Positions 19,568 to 28,655 of a DNA stretch of 64,000 nt are shown here, in pieces. Position 1 is the stretch's first letter, and each line of letters opens with the position of its first letter. Source of the stretch: Rhizobium sp. SSA_523 (GTDB lineage Bacteria; Pseudomonadota; Alphaproteobacteria; Rhizobiales; Rhizobiaceae). The stretch is taken from positions 930,001-994,000 of the forward strand of contig NZ_CP129382.1 of the NCBI RefSeq assembly GCF_030435705.1, written 5' to 3'. Below the pieces are notes generated by a model. It did no database searches. It was not told the origin of the DNA and worked only from the letters and a program-made list of their open reading frames with translations. The position numbers and the translations under genes are program-made.

Positions 19568-19864
19568 CACCTCGGACCGCGGCCACTTGCGCCAGAGCGG
19601 CAGGCCGCTACGCAGGATCAGCTAAATTGAACTTCAGAGGCCAAGCGAGCAGCTGGCCACAAGGCGCTGTAGTTCCTCAATACAGGCACTAGTTCCATAA
19701 TCTACCTTATGTGACTTTAGGATTGGCCCGACCGATCGCTCTTGTGAGATACGCGAGCCGATCCCTCGCCCCGTCTCGACGCCCGCCGCTGACCGGGCGC
19801 TGCGCCATAAACCCGTCGGTCAATGCCTGGCAAGCTTTCGGCAGACCGCCGAGGCACTGCAGCC
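19568..19864. other. Intergenic region
   Basis: Just under 300 bases between two convergent genes. There are open frames on both strands in 19707-19964, but none has family-like composition, a ribosome-binding site or a recognisable motif. I see no clear terminator. Confidence 0.4.
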
Positions 19865-20050
19865 TCAGATCCCCGGCGCGGCTGGTGCGACATAATGGAA
19901 ATAGGCCCAGGCGGCAGCCAGCCCGACAAGGATAATGAGAATGGCCAGCGGCTTGCCCATCCACGGCGGTCTCTGTCCGGGTGGCCGCGTTTGTTTCGGT
20001 GGTGGAGCGGGCTTGCGCTTCTCGAATTTGATGACGTTGTTCATAGACAT
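19865..20050 (-). CDS. Small single-pass membrane protein
   Basis: A 61-residue protein: a basic, proline-rich N-terminus (FEKRKPAPPPKQTRPPGQR) followed by one transmembrane segment (PLAILIILVGLAAAWAYFHY) and a short tail. N-in topology is expected from the positive charges. Either the first Met (20050) or the third residue Met (20044, MNNVIKFEKRK) could be the start. It looks like small proteins seen in rhizobia, but no function is known to me. Confidence 0.65.
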   Translation of the reverse strand: MSMNNVIKFEKRKPAPPPKQTRPPGQRPPWMGKPLAILIILVGLAAAWAYFHYVAPAAPGI

Positions 20051-20620
20051 TCCATGGCAGATTCGGCCTGATACTGCCTACAGCATAATGACCTCGACCG
20101 GAATCGCCTCGTCGTCAGATTTCCGCAGCGTGCCTCCCGGACATTAGGTCAGAGCCATAGGCGGCCCGTGTCCGATGCATTGGATCTTCCGCCCTGCAGC
20201 CTGTGGCGGGACAGAGTTTCTCACGGCCCGCATCCCCGGCAGCGCAACCCTGATCAAAGGCCAGAAGGTGTTGGAATTGCGGCAAAATTTCGTCTGTAAC
20301 CGGTCTGTTGCCTCACGCAGATGTCACCGTAGAACCACAAAATCTAGGTTTTTCAGTGGACTTTTGAACGTTTCGACTATATGTAGCTGGGTGTGGCGCA
20401 GATGTCGCCGGTTCGGCGGGCCTCTTGCGCTTGTCATTATTCAGCTGCGGTTTTTCAAGGGCTTCCCGCCCTCGCGGCTCCATCAGCTAGACACTTGCGG
20501 CGCCAGCGCCGCGCGATGAAAATCAGATCGTGTTCTCCCGGGTGCCGATGGCATGCGGTGACGAACCTTTCGCTAGAAAAGGAGCGTTCTCTGGCTGACG
20601 AGCCGGAGGCTTGATCATAT
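20051..20620. other. Long leader/promoter region of the betaine-type transporter
   Basis: About 570 bases without a convincing gene. An open frame at 20175-20519 has odd composition (Cys/Arg-rich) and no ribosome-binding site, so I do not call it. The stretch ends with GGAGG 11 bases before the transporter start. Promoters of both divergent genes must lie here; an osmotic-stress-responsive leader is possible but not shown. Confidence 0.45.
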
Positions 20621-21853
20621 ATGGCTATGACAACTGAAACAGACGCTGCGGCTTTGCCCGCAACGCCCAAGATCAGTCTGAAATCCGTTTTCAAAGTATT
20701 TGGCGAGCGGCCGGACAAGGCTCTCGAACTTTATCGATCCGGCAAGTCGAAGGCCGAGGTCCATACCGAAACCGGCAATTCCATTGGTGTCGTCGACGCC
20801 ACGTTCGACATCTATCCCGGCGAGATCTTCGTGATCATGGGCCTGTCCGGCTCCGGGAAATCCACCTTGCTGCGCCTCCTCAACCGCCTCATCGAGCCCA
20901 CTGCCGGCACCATTGCCGTGGATGGAGAGGATATCACCCGAATGTCGCGGGCCGAGCTGATCGCGCTGCGTCGGCGCGATATCAGCATGGTCTTCCAGTC
21001 ATTCGCCCTGCTTCCCAATCGCACTGTTTTAAACAATGCCGCTTTCGGGCTTGAAGTCGCCGGCATGGGCGAGGAAGAGCGGCATAAGCGCGCCCTCGCC
21101 GCCCTCGAAGCTGTGGGCCTTGCCGGCTATGCCGAAAGCCGCCCGGACGAGTTGTCCGGCGGCATGAAGCAGCGCGTCGGCCTGGCGCGTGCCCTGGCGA
21201 GCGAACCGACAGTGCTCCTGATGGACGAAGCCTTTTCTGCTCTGGATCCGCTGATCCGCACGGAAATGCAGGATGAGCTTGTGCGGCTCCAATCCGAACA
21301 CAGCCGCACCGTCGTCTTCGTCAGCCATGACCTGGACGAGGCGATGCGGATCGGCGACAGGATCTGCATCATGCAGGACGGCGCCGTCATCCAGGTGGGC
21401 ACGCCGGACGAGATCGTCATGAATCCGGCCAATGATTATGTCCGCTCCTTCTTCCGCAATGTCGATGTCAGCCAGGTCTTCAAGGCCGGCGATGTCGCGC
21501 GCCAGACGCAGGTGACGATCATTGAGCGCCAAGGGGTTTCGGCTGCCGCGGCGCTGGAGCGGATGAAAAGCTATGATCGCGATTATGCGATCATTCTCGG
21601 GCGCGACCGCAGCTATCACGGCATTGTCAGCCGGACCTCGCTGATCGAGAAGCTGCGCGACAAGGATCCCGATCCCTATCGCAGTGCCTTCCTCTCCGAC
21701 GTAGAGGCCATCTCGTCCGATGAGCCGCTAGCCAATGTGCTGGGACGGGTCGCGTCCAGCCCCTGGCCGGTGCCCGTCATCGATGGCAAACGCCGCTATG
21801 TCGGCTCCATCAGCAAATCCGCCCTGCTTGAAACGCTCGATCGCGCCAGCTGA
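20621..21853 (+). CDS. Glycine betaine/choline-type ABC transporter, ATP-binding protein
   Basis: Cytoplasmic ATPase subunit of a ProVWX/ChoVWX-type importer, 410 residues. Walker A GLSGSGKST at ~74-82, Q-loop (MVFQSFALLPNRT), signature LSGGMKQR, Walker B VLLMDEAFSALD and switch histidine (VSHDLDEA). The C-terminal ~120 residues hold a CBS-type tandem (from QTQVTIIERQG to RYVGSISKSALLETL), as in OpuAA/ProV, which senses ionic strength. First gene of a three-gene operon; GGAGG ribosome-binding site at 20605. Confidence 0.93.
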   Translation: MAMTTETDAAALPATPKISLKSVFKVFGERPDKALELYRSGKSKAEVHTETGNSIGVVDATFDIYPGEIFVIMGLSGSGKSTLLRLLNRLIEPTAGTIAVDGEDITRMSRAELIALRRRDISMVFQSFALLPNRTVLNNAAFGLEVAGMGEEERHKRALAALEAVGLAGYAESRPDELSGGMKQRVGLARALASEPTVLLMDEAFSALDPLIRTEMQDELVRLQSEHSRTVVFVSHDLDEAMRIGDRICIMQDGAVIQVGTPDEIVMNPANDYVRSFFRNVDVSQVFKAGDVARQTQVTIIERQGVSAAAALERMKSYDRDYAIILGRDRSYHGIVSRTSLIEKLRDKDPDPYRSAFLSDVEAISSDEPLANVLGRVASSPWPVPVIDGKRRYVGSISKSALLETLDRAS

Positions 21854-21876
21854 TCGCGACACGGAGAGGTGAAGCC

Positions 21877-22770
21877 TTGAATTTCGAAATCGGAAGCGGT
21901 GTCGATGCCGCCGTCAATTACATTCTCGACAATTTTTCCCCTGCCCTCGATACGATCGCATCGGCGATCGGCTTTGTCACCGGCGGGATTCTCAACCTGC
22001 TGACATCGATCCCCATGCCATTGGGGATCGCCATCTTCGTCGGCCTGTCCTTGTGGCGCGTCAGCTTCGGCTTTGCCGTCTTCACCGCCGCCTCGCTCTG
22101 GCTCGTCCAGCATATGGGCCTGTGGACGGCGACCATGGAGACGCTTTCGCTGGTCATCGCCTCCACGCTGCTTGCCATGCTGATCGGGCTTCCCCTGGGC
22201 ATTGCCATGGCGCGCCGGGATAGTATCGCCAGCGGGGTCCGCCCGGTCCTCGACCTCATGCAGACCATGCCGGCCTTCGTCTACCTCATTCCGGCGGCCA
22301 TGTTCTTCGGTCTCGGGGCTGTGCCGGGCACGATCGCCACCGTGATCTTCGCCATGCCGCCGGTCGTGCGGCTGACCAATCTCGGCATCCGCCAGGTGCA
22401 TGGCGAATTCATCGAGGCCGGACAGGCCTTTGGCTGCACCTCCTCGCAGCTCCTGTTCAAGGTCCAACTGCCGAATGCCCTGCCCTCGATCATGGCCGGC
22501 ATCAACCAGACCATCATGCTGTCGCTGTCCATGGTGGTGATTGCCTCCATGATCGGCGCCGGAGGCATCGGCAATATCGTCCTGACCGGCATCCAGAGGC
22601 TGGATGTCGGCACGGGTTTCGAGGGCGGCCTGGCCGTCGTCATCCTGGCGGTCATTCTCGACCGCATCACACAGAGCTTGGGCAGGGAGCGTGTCGGTCT
22701 TCGACGCCTCCTGGCCTTCAGACCAGCGGAGAGCAAGGTGGGCGAAACGCGCACCGTCACCTCCAGCTGA
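21877..22770 (+). CDS. Glycine betaine/choline-type ABC transporter, permease
   Basis: A 297-residue inner-membrane permease of the ProW type with about six to seven transmembrane segments and the EAA loop (EAGQAFGCTSSQLLFKVQLPNALPSIMAG) that docks with the ATPase. It begins with TTG at 21877, preceded by GGAGAGG; no ATG fits the conserved N-terminus better. It follows the ATPase gene by 23 bases. Confidence 0.92.
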   Translation: MNFEIGSGVDAAVNYILDNFSPALDTIASAIGFVTGGILNLLTSIPMPLGIAIFVGLSLWRVSFGFAVFTAASLWLVQHMGLWTATMETLSLVIASTLLAMLIGLPLGIAMARRDSIASGVRPVLDLMQTMPAFVYLIPAAMFFGLGAVPGTIATVIFAMPPVVRLTNLGIRQVHGEFIEAGQAFGCTSSQLLFKVQLPNALPSIMAGINQTIMLSLSMVVIASMIGAGGIGNIVLTGIQRLDVGTGFEGGLAVVILAVILDRITQSLGRERVGLRRLLAFRPAESKVGETRTVTSS

Positions 22771-22825
22771 ACGAGGGCGGGGTGAACCCCGCCGAATGCG
22801 AACCTTTCCCAAAGAAGGAGCAACC

Positions 22826-23704
22826 ATGTTCAATAGACTTGCATCACTCGGCGCAACGATCGGCCTTGCAGCTGCACTTGTCGGCGGCACCGCCACCGCA
22901 ACCTTCGCTCAGGATGCAAAGCCCGTGAAGATCGGCTGGGCCGCCTGGTCCGATGCGGAATTCGTCACCAAGCTGGCGGCAAAGATCATCAAGGATGACC
23001 TCGGTCAGGAGGTCGAACTGGTGCAGACCGATGTGGCGCCGCTCTACCAGGGCGTTGCGCGCGGTGACATCGACTTCATGATGATGGCCTGGCTGCCGCA
23101 GACCCATGCGGATTATTTCAAGCGCGTCGGCGACAAGGTCGAAACGCTCGGCACGGTCTATGACGGCGCCAAGCTGGGCTGGGTGGTTCCCGCCTATGTT
23201 CCGGAGAGCGAGATCGCCTCGATCGCCGATCTTGAAAAGCCTGAGGTCAAGGAAAAGCTGAAAAGCACGATTGCCGGAATCGATCCTGGCGCGGGTCTGA
23301 CCCGCCTCTCGCAGGAAGCGCTCGAGACCTATGCGCTGAAGGACTACAAGCTGCAGATCTCCAGCGAAGCCGGGATGCTGACAACCGTCGACCGCGCCTA
23401 CCGGTCCGAGGACTGGTTCGTGGCCACCGCCTGGAGCCCGCACTGGATGTTCGGCAAGTACAAGCTGCGTTACATCGATGACCCGAAAAAGGCGCTGGGC
23501 GATGCCGAGCATGTCGATATCCTTGCCCGCACCGGCTTCAAGGATGCCAATCCGGAGGTCGCAGCCTTTCTGTCGCGGATGAAGCTGCCGATCTCGGATC
23601 TGGAGCAGGGCATGTTCAATGCCCAGGAGACCTCCTATGACGAGGCCGTTGCCAAATACATCGAGGATCACCCGGACCAGATCAAGACGTGGGTCGGCGA
23701 ATAA
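22826..23704 (+). CDS. Glycine betaine/choline-type ABC transporter, substrate-binding protein
   Basis: A 292-residue periplasmic receptor of the OpuAC/ProX family. Signal peptide cut probably after ATATFA (hydrophobic ATIGLAAALVGG). The mature part starts DAKPVKIGWAAWSDAEFVT and has tryptophans suited to cation-pi binding of quaternary amines (W at WAAW, MMAWLP, WFVATAWSPHWM). Whether the ligand is betaine, choline or proline betaine cannot be decided. Start at 22826 follows AAGGAG. It ends the operon, before a hairpin at 23735. Confidence 0.92.
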   Translation: MFNRLASLGATIGLAAALVGGTATATFAQDAKPVKIGWAAWSDAEFVTKLAAKIIKDDLGQEVELVQTDVAPLYQGVARGDIDFMMMAWLPQTHADYFKRVGDKVETLGTVYDGAKLGWVVPAYVPESEIASIADLEKPEVKEKLKSTIAGIDPGAGLTRLSQEALETYALKDYKLQISSEAGMLTTVDRAYRSEDWFVATAWSPHWMFGKYKLRYIDDPKKALGDAEHVDILARTGFKDANPEVAAFLSRMKLPISDLEQGMFNAQETSYDEAVAKYIEDHPDQIKTWVGE

Positions 23705-23734
23705 GACGTCTCGCGGCAACCCCGTGGTCTGAGC

Positions 23735-23764
23735 AAGGGCCGGTCGCTGCTGCGGCCGGCCCTT
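23735..23764 (+). terminator. Hairpin after the betaine-type operon
   Basis: Perfect 9-base inverted repeat AAGGGCCGG/CCGGCCCTT with a 12-base loop. There is no T run, so it may be a stabilising 3' hairpin rather than a full intrinsic terminator. Confidence 0.55.
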
Positions 23765-24006
23765 GGCTGCCGGCCGCATCGCCCGGTCGCGCTCGACGAC
23801 CGGCGCGCCGAGTGGTTTCTTTCAAAGATTTGCATCCGTCCGCAGCATCCGGAAAGTGCGACTGTCGGGATCCCGAGGACCACGAGCAACCATATCATTT
23901 TAGTCGAATTTCCGAATTTGACATCTGCTCTGAGAGCGTGCCGCAGGCGGGAATCAAGTGTGAAATTCGGTCCACTCGGACGACAACCGGCGATGGAGGA
24001 ACTCGC

Positions 24007-24381
24007 ATGGGATATGACGAACTTGCAGGGCCTTGCGACACGCAGGATACGCTCGGCGGTCGGCTTGCGCTTGCCCGCGAAGCGCTGGGCATGTCGATCA
24101 GCGAGCTTGCCGCACAGCTCGCCATTCCGGCGCCCAGCCTGCAATACTGGGAAGGCGACAGGGCCGCGCCGAGCCTTCACCATCTCATGCGGATCGCCGC
24201 CCTCGTCGATGTCAGCCTGTCCTGGCTTGCAACCGGCCAGGGCCATGGGCCGAACTGGGATGACCTGACGGACCTCCCCTCGCCGTCTCCCGGCCGCCCG
24301 ACGCCAATGGCCCAACCGCGCCTCTCCGGCTCCACATCGTCGCCCATCCGGCGCGGATCCTCCGGCTATGGCGCCGCATGA
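24007..24381 (+). CDS. XRE-type helix-turn-helix transcriptional regulator
   Basis: A 124-residue DNA-binding protein with a Cro/C1-type helix-turn-helix at about residues 17-72 (LGGRLALAREALGMSISELA, AIPAPSLQYWEGDRAAPSLH). The C-terminal ~45 residues are Pro/Ser-rich and probably disordered. The start at 24007 is set by GGAGGA six bases upstream. It is monocistronic and followed by a strong terminator. Target genes unknown. Confidence 0.85.
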   Translation: MGYDELAGPCDTQDTLGGRLALAREALGMSISELAAQLAIPAPSLQYWEGDRAAPSLHHLMRIAALVDVSLSWLATGQGHGPNWDDLTDLPSPSPGRPTPMAQPRLSGSTSSPIRRGSSGYGAA

Positions 24382-24423
24382 GTTGGAAAAATCGTCGTGT
24401 TGATGTCGGCGATCGATCCCCGC

Positions 24424-24449
24424 GCCCGGCCTGCTGGCCGGGCTTTTTT
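24424..24449 (+). terminator. Rho-independent terminator after the XRE regulator
   Basis: GCCCGGCC/GGCCGGGC hairpin with a 4-base loop followed by six T residues. Confidence 0.9.
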
Positions 24450-24726
24450 GTGCCGTCTTGAGGCAGACCGCTGCATTGATCTGACACATAATCGGCAGCA
24501 GGCGGTTGACCTTCTGGCTTGCGAGTCCATTTCTACCCTGGCTTCGCCTTCGAGGTGACCCATTTCGGATGAAAGGATGTTTGCTGTGCCAAAATGGTTC
24601 AGCTTGGATCTCACGGCATGCTTCTCTGTGGAGGACATGACGAACGGCATGATCAGCCAGACGCAAGCAAAGCGTCCTAGGACTAAACATGCAAGCCGAG
24701 ATGGTTTCGGTGGTTGGGGGCATGAC

Positions 24727-24888
24727 ATGAACGACATGGAAAACAGCATGATGGATAACCAGGACGTAGCTCTGGCTCTGTTTCTCGAACATAACGACGC
24801 CGATCAGCTGACCGATATCCTGGTGGCTGCCCTGGACGATGCCCTGCGACTCCTGCAGGAAGATGTCGCTCGCGATACCCTGCACTGA
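24727..24888 (+). CDS. Small hypothetical acidic protein
   Basis: A 53-residue, acidic, helical peptide: MNDMENSMMDNQDVALALFL followed by EHNDADQLTDILVAALDDAL and a short tail. The regular spacing of hydrophobics suggests a small helical bundle. A G-rich stretch (TTGGGGGC) precedes the start. The frame is open back to 24577, but that upstream part has coding-unlike composition. Function unknown and gene status moderate. Confidence 0.45.
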   Translation: MNDMENSMMDNQDVALALFLEHNDADQLTDILVAALDDALRLLQEDVARDTLH

Positions 24889-25013
24889 CTTTCAAACCTC
24901 ACGCAAATCCGGCTGACAGCGATCTTCGCCGATGCCGCAAGTTCGGGGCAGGCCGTAACGGCATGCCCCGGCCCTGAGAACCAGATAAGAGCCGGCCAGG
25001 GTCAAAGCTCAAT

Positions 25014-25057
25014 CAGGTTTCGGGCAGGTTTCGGGCAGGTTTCGGGCAGGTTTCGGG
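25014..25057. repeat. Tandem array, 4 x 11 bases (perfect)
   Basis: Four identical head-to-tail copies of CAGGTTTCGGG in the spacer between the small gene ending at 24888 and the convergent histidine kinase gene ending at 25154. It has no dyad symmetry. Confidence 0.92.
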
Positions 25058-25153
25058 CGTGGCGCGAGCGGATTTTCTTTGCGAATAGGAGAAGAGGCTG
25101 CCGTGGAGCCGAACTCCACAAAGCCTTTTCGACGCCTTCGCTGGGTTTTGACC

Positions 25154-26545
25154 CTAGGTCTCACCCTCTCGTGCCGGCAGGCTGATCGCAACCTTCAGGC
25201 CCCGCCCACTCTCTCCCGAGGCGAGTGTCAGGCTTCCGCCGTGCAGAGCCGCAATCTCTTCGACAATGGGAAGGCCGAGCCCGCTGCCGCGATTGTCGCT
25301 GGCGTCGCCGCGCTCGAACCGCCGCAGGACGGCAGCGCGCTTGTCTTCGGCAATGCCCGGCCCGTCATCCTCCACCTCGATCATCAACCTCTCCGCAGCC
25401 GGAAAGACGCGCACCGTGACTTCGGCGCCGCGCCCGGCATAGAGAATCGCGTTCGATATGAGGTTCTTCAGCATTTCCGTCAGCAGCAGCGGCTCGCCGC
25501 GCAGGCCTGCCGTCGCCACGCCGTCATAGCCCAGATCGATGCCGGCCTCTGCGGCAGACGGAACATGATCGGCGGTGATCTCCTGCGCCAGCCGCGCGAG
25601 GTCAACCGGGGTTCCATGCGAGGTCTGCCGCGAGGCGGCATCGAGGCGCGACATCATCAATAGCTGGGCAAGCACGCGTTCGGCATGGGCGATGGCCGCA
25701 TCGGCTCTTTCGATGGCCACCGCAATCTCCGCCGTATCGCCGGCCCGCGCCGCCAAAGCCAGTTGCGTCCGCACCACGGCCAGGGGCGTCCTCAGCTGGT
25801 GGCTGGCATTGCCGGTGAAGTGACGCAATGCGTCCAGCGAGGATTGCAGCCGCATCATGAAGGAGTTGACCGTATCCACCAGTCCCTCGACCTCGCTCGG
25901 CACCGTCTCGCCGATCGGATGGAGATCCTCGGGATTGCGCCGGGCAATGGCCGCGCTCAGCCGGTAGAGCGGGCGCAGGGAAAGCGTGACGGCGATCCAT
26001 ACGATCACGGCCGCCCCAAGGATCATCAGACCGAGACGGGCAGCCGAGTGGAACAGGATGGATTCGGCCAGCTGCTGCCGTGCAATCGTCGTTTCAGCCA
26101 CCGTGACGGTAAAGGGAACGGATGAGACGCCGGTGGAGGCCGAGCGCGCCAGTGTGGCAATGCGGATGGGCTCTCCCCTGAAGCTTGCATCGCCGAAGGC
26201 CGTCGACTGGCCCTCCAGGCGCGACAGGGTCGGCAGACCCTGATAGCCGGTGATGAAGGAGCCCGGCGGCCCGTCGACGCGATAAAAGACACGATCCTGC
26301 GCGGCGGATGTCAGCATCTCCAGCGCCACATAGGGAATGTCGACTTCCAGCGAGCCATCCTCCGCGACGACGACGCGTTCGGCGATCGCCAGTGCCGATC
26401 CGGCAAGTACGCGATCGGAGACATCGTCGGCCGTCTGCTGCGCCTCCCGCCAGGTATCGGTCAGCGCGGCGACACCGAGCGCTGCGGTTGCCGCCAGAAG
26501 CCAGGCCAGAAGGCGTCCCCGCAGGGAGCGGGTGATCCTCGTCAT
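25154..26545 (-). CDS. TctE-like sensor histidine kinase
   Basis: A 463-residue inner-membrane kinase. Transmembrane segments at ~11-29 and ~168-190 flank a ~140-residue periplasmic sensor of the TctE N-terminal type. The phosphoacceptor H249 lies in HFTGNASHQLRTP; the ATPase domain has the N box (EMLKNLISNA, N365 region), G1 DDGPG at 393-397 and G2 GSGLG at 420-424. The region after the second membrane segment is HAMP-like. It overlaps the upstream response regulator by 4 bases and so is co-translated with it. Downstream tctCBA genes suggest tricarboxylate control. Confidence 0.92.
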   Translation of the reverse strand: MTRITRSLRGRLLAWLLAATAALGVAALTDTWREAQQTADDVSDRVLAGSALAIAERVVVAEDGSLEVDIPYVALEMLTSAAQDRVFYRVDGPPGSFITGYQGLPTLSRLEGQSTAFGDASFRGEPIRIATLARSASTGVSSVPFTVTVAETTIARQQLAESILFHSAARLGLMILGAAVIVWIAVTLSLRPLYRLSAAIARRNPEDLHPIGETVPSEVEGLVDTVNSFMMRLQSSLDALRHFTGNASHQLRTPLAVVRTQLALAARAGDTAEIAVAIERADAAIAHAERVLAQLLMMSRLDAASRQTSHGTPVDLARLAQEITADHVPSAAEAGIDLGYDGVATAGLRGEPLLLTEMLKNLISNAILYAGRGAEVTVRVFPAAERLMIEVEDDGPGIAEDKRAAVLRRFERGDASDNRGSGLGLPIVEEIAALHGGSLTLASGESGRGLKVAISLPAREGET

Positions 26546-27219
26546 CCCTGGTCCGCCAGGATATCGAGATAATAGCCGATCCCCCGCGCAGTCTTGATCG
26601 TCAAGCCATGGGCCTGCAGGCGTTTGCGCAGCCGGCTGACATATTGCTCGATGGCATTGGCGGATAGTTCGTCGTCGAAGCCGGTCAGCGAATTGACGAT
26701 TGTCTCCTTGGAGACGACCTTGCCGGCGCGCAGGAACAGAAGTTCGAGCAGGCCGAGTTCCCGCGCCGGGATATCCATGGTCCGGTTGGCGGCCGTGAAG
26801 GTGCGCGATGTCAGATCGAAGGTCAGGCCGCCGAAATCCACCCGCGACGAGCGAAGGCCGGCCTGCCGGCGCAGCAGAACCCGGATGCGCGCCTCCAGCT
26901 CCGTCACTTCGAAAGGCTTGGTCAGGTAGTCGTCTGCCCCGAGATCGAGCCCCCTCACCCGCTCTTCCGGCGCGCCGCGGGCGGTCAGAATCATCACCGC
27001 TGCAGGATTTTGCCGCGCCCGGATGGAGCGCAGCACATCCAGACCGTCCATGCCCGGCAGATTGAGGTCCAGAATGATGAGGTCGAAACTCTGCGCGGCG
27101 ACCGCCGCTTCGGCCGAAACGCCGTCGCCCACCACATCCACGGCATAGCCGCTTCCGCGCAAAATGGTCGACAGACCGTCGGCGAGCGTGTCGTTGTCCT
27201 CAACCAGCAGAATGCGCAA
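26542..27219 (-). CDS. TctD-like response regulator (OmpR family)
   Basis: A 225-residue regulator: receiver domain with acidic pair E7/D8, phospho-acceptor D51 (IILDLNLPGMDG) and K101 (YLTKPFE), then a winged-helix OmpR/PhoB DNA-binding domain (NAIEQYVSRLRKRL). I choose the TTG at 27219 because it starts the canonical LRILLVEDN strand and is preceded by GGGAGA; an ATG at 27288 would add 23 residues. The kinase gene follows with a 4-base overlap. The divergent solute-binding gene starts ~115 bases away, so the promoter region is shared. Confidence 0.9.
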   Translation of the reverse strand: MRILLVEDNDTLADGLSTILRGSGYAVDVVGDGVSAEAAVAAQSFDLIILDLNLPGMDGLDVLRSIRARQNPAAVMILTARGAPEERVRGLDLGADDYLTKPFEVTELEARIRVLLRRQAGLRSSRVDFGGLTFDLTSRTFTAANRTMDIPARELGLLELLFLRAGKVVSKETIVNSLTGFDDELSANAIEQYVSRLRKRLQAHGLTIKTARGIGYYLDILADQG

Positions 27220-27335
27220 GTCTTCATCTCCCTGTGCCTGCGGACGATAAAGGGGAATCGCCGGAGTGTCATCCGGCTTGATCGGCAAAGCCCGGCAGCC
27301 CGCATGCCTTGTTTCGGGATGAGCGGTCAGGCATC

Positions 27336-28415
27336 ATGGGCCGCATGAGAATGGGAATGCTTACCGCCCTGCTGTTGTTCGTCTCGTCCTCCTGTGCCTG
27401 GGCGGATGTCACGACCTATGCAGCGCCCTCCGGCCGCGCCGATGCGCCGGAACTCGTCGTCTATTCGTCTCTCGACGAACCTTTGGCGCGCCCCATGATC
27501 AAGGCCTTCCAGCTTGCCAATCCGAATGTCGCCGTGCGTTACGAAGACATGCTGACGGGCGATATCTTCGACCGGATCGTCTCGGAGACCGACCAGGGAC
27601 GGCAGACTGCGGATTTCGCCTTTTCCTCCGCCATGGATCTGCAGGTCAAGCTGGTCAATGACGGCTACGCGCAGGCCAGCCACCTGCCCATGAGCGCGCG
27701 CTGGCCGGCCTGGGCCAACTGGCGTGACACCGCCTATGCGCTGACTTTCGAGCCGGCCGTCTTCGTCTACCACAAACCGAGCTTCGCCTCCGATGTGCCG
27801 CCGGCCACGCGGGCCGAATTCGTGCAATACCTGGAGCGCAAGGGCGAGACCGTCTATGGCCGCATCGGCACCTATGATATCGAGCGATCGGGCGTGGGCT
27901 TCCTGTTCATGTCCAGAGATCAGGAGCAGTTCGATGATATCTGGTCCGTGGTCAAGGCAATGGGTGCCGCGGGCGTCAAGCTCTATTCCACCAGCCAGGC
28001 GATCCTGGAACGCGTCGCGGATGGCCGCTTCGTGCTCGGCTACAATATTCTCGGCTCCTATGCCGCCGACTGGGCATCCAGCCATCCGGATGTCGGGATC
28101 GTCCTGCCGAAGGACTACACGGTGGTGATGTCGCGGATCGGTCTTGTACCGGCCGCCGCCCGTTCGCCGGAGCTCGGCCGGCTCTTCCTCACCTTCTTCA
28201 TGTCGCGCGAGGGACAGACGATCCTGATGCGCGAGCTGCAGATCCCGGCCGTCAGTCCCGAAGTGGTGGCCGGCAATACTGCGTCCGCCCTGCGCGAATT
28301 GCTGGGCGGCCAGCTCAAGCCGGTTCCCGTCAGTCCCGGACTGATGGTCTATCTCGACCAGGTGAAGCGGGCGCGCCTGATCAATCGCTGGAACGAGGTG
28401 CTTCGCCTGCAATAG
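27336..28415 (+). CDS. ABC-type substrate-binding protein linked to the TctDE-like system
   Basis: A 359-residue periplasmic binding protein of the iron(III)/AfuA-like class: signal peptide (MLTALLLFVSSSCAWA), then ELVVYSSLDEPLARPMIKAF, a typical first strand-helix of this family, and later VGIVLPKDYTVVMSRIG. No transporter genes of the ABC type are near. It is divergent from the tctDE-like genes and upstream of tctCBA. Such proteins in TctDE operons are thought to act as ligand-loaded co-sensors for the kinase; here that is inference. Several Met codons lie close together (27336, 27345); the first is used. Confidence 0.85.
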   Translation: MGRMRMGMLTALLLFVSSSCAWADVTTYAAPSGRADAPELVVYSSLDEPLARPMIKAFQLANPNVAVRYEDMLTGDIFDRIVSETDQGRQTADFAFSSAMDLQVKLVNDGYAQASHLPMSARWPAWANWRDTAYALTFEPAVFVYHKPSFASDVPPATRAEFVQYLERKGETVYGRIGTYDIERSGVGFLFMSRDQEQFDDIWSVVKAMGAAGVKLYSTSQAILERVADGRFVLGYNILGSYAADWASSHPDVGIVLPKDYTVVMSRIGLVPAAARSPELGRLFLTFFMSREGQTILMRELQIPAVSPEVVAGNTASALRELLGGQLKPVPVSPGLMVYLDQVKRARLINRWNEVLRLQ

Positions 28416-28476
28416 GTGGCCAAAATCGGGCTGTAAAAGGCTTAATTTTGTCTGAACTGTGGGTTGGGCAGTGCAG

Positions 28477-28492
28477 TGTCAGGTAAATGACA
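28477..28492. promoter_or_regulatory. Dyad upstream of tctCBA, possible operator
   Basis: TGTCAGGTAAATGACA is a perfect 5-base inverted repeat with a 6-base centre, ~165 bases before the tctC start. A -10-like CATAAT follows at 28494. It could bind the TctD-like regulator, but tandem rather than inverted sites are more usual for OmpR-type proteins. Confidence 0.4.
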
Positions 28493-28655
28493 GCATAATA
28501 TGATGGGTTCCACTCATTCGGGCTTGTGGAGGCGTGCCCGAACAGCAAGGGGGGATTGACGTTGCGGCGACCGGATCAGGTTCGCCGAACAGCCGAACTC
28601 TTCCCTTCTGCGCGCAGAACAAGCGTCTTCGAATGACGCCACGGAGGATAGTCCC

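Noticed and set aside
20175..20519. 114-residue frame upstream of the betaine-type operon
   Set aside because: Cys/Arg-rich translation without motif or ribosome-binding site; typical of non-coding GC-rich DNA.
23735..23764. Riboswitch-like element after the betaine-type operon
   Set aside because: It is a simple hairpin at a 3' end; no conserved aptamer features.
25000..25070. CRISPR-like array
   Set aside because: The 11-base units are contiguous with no spacers, so it is an ordinary tandem repeat; no cas genes are in the window.
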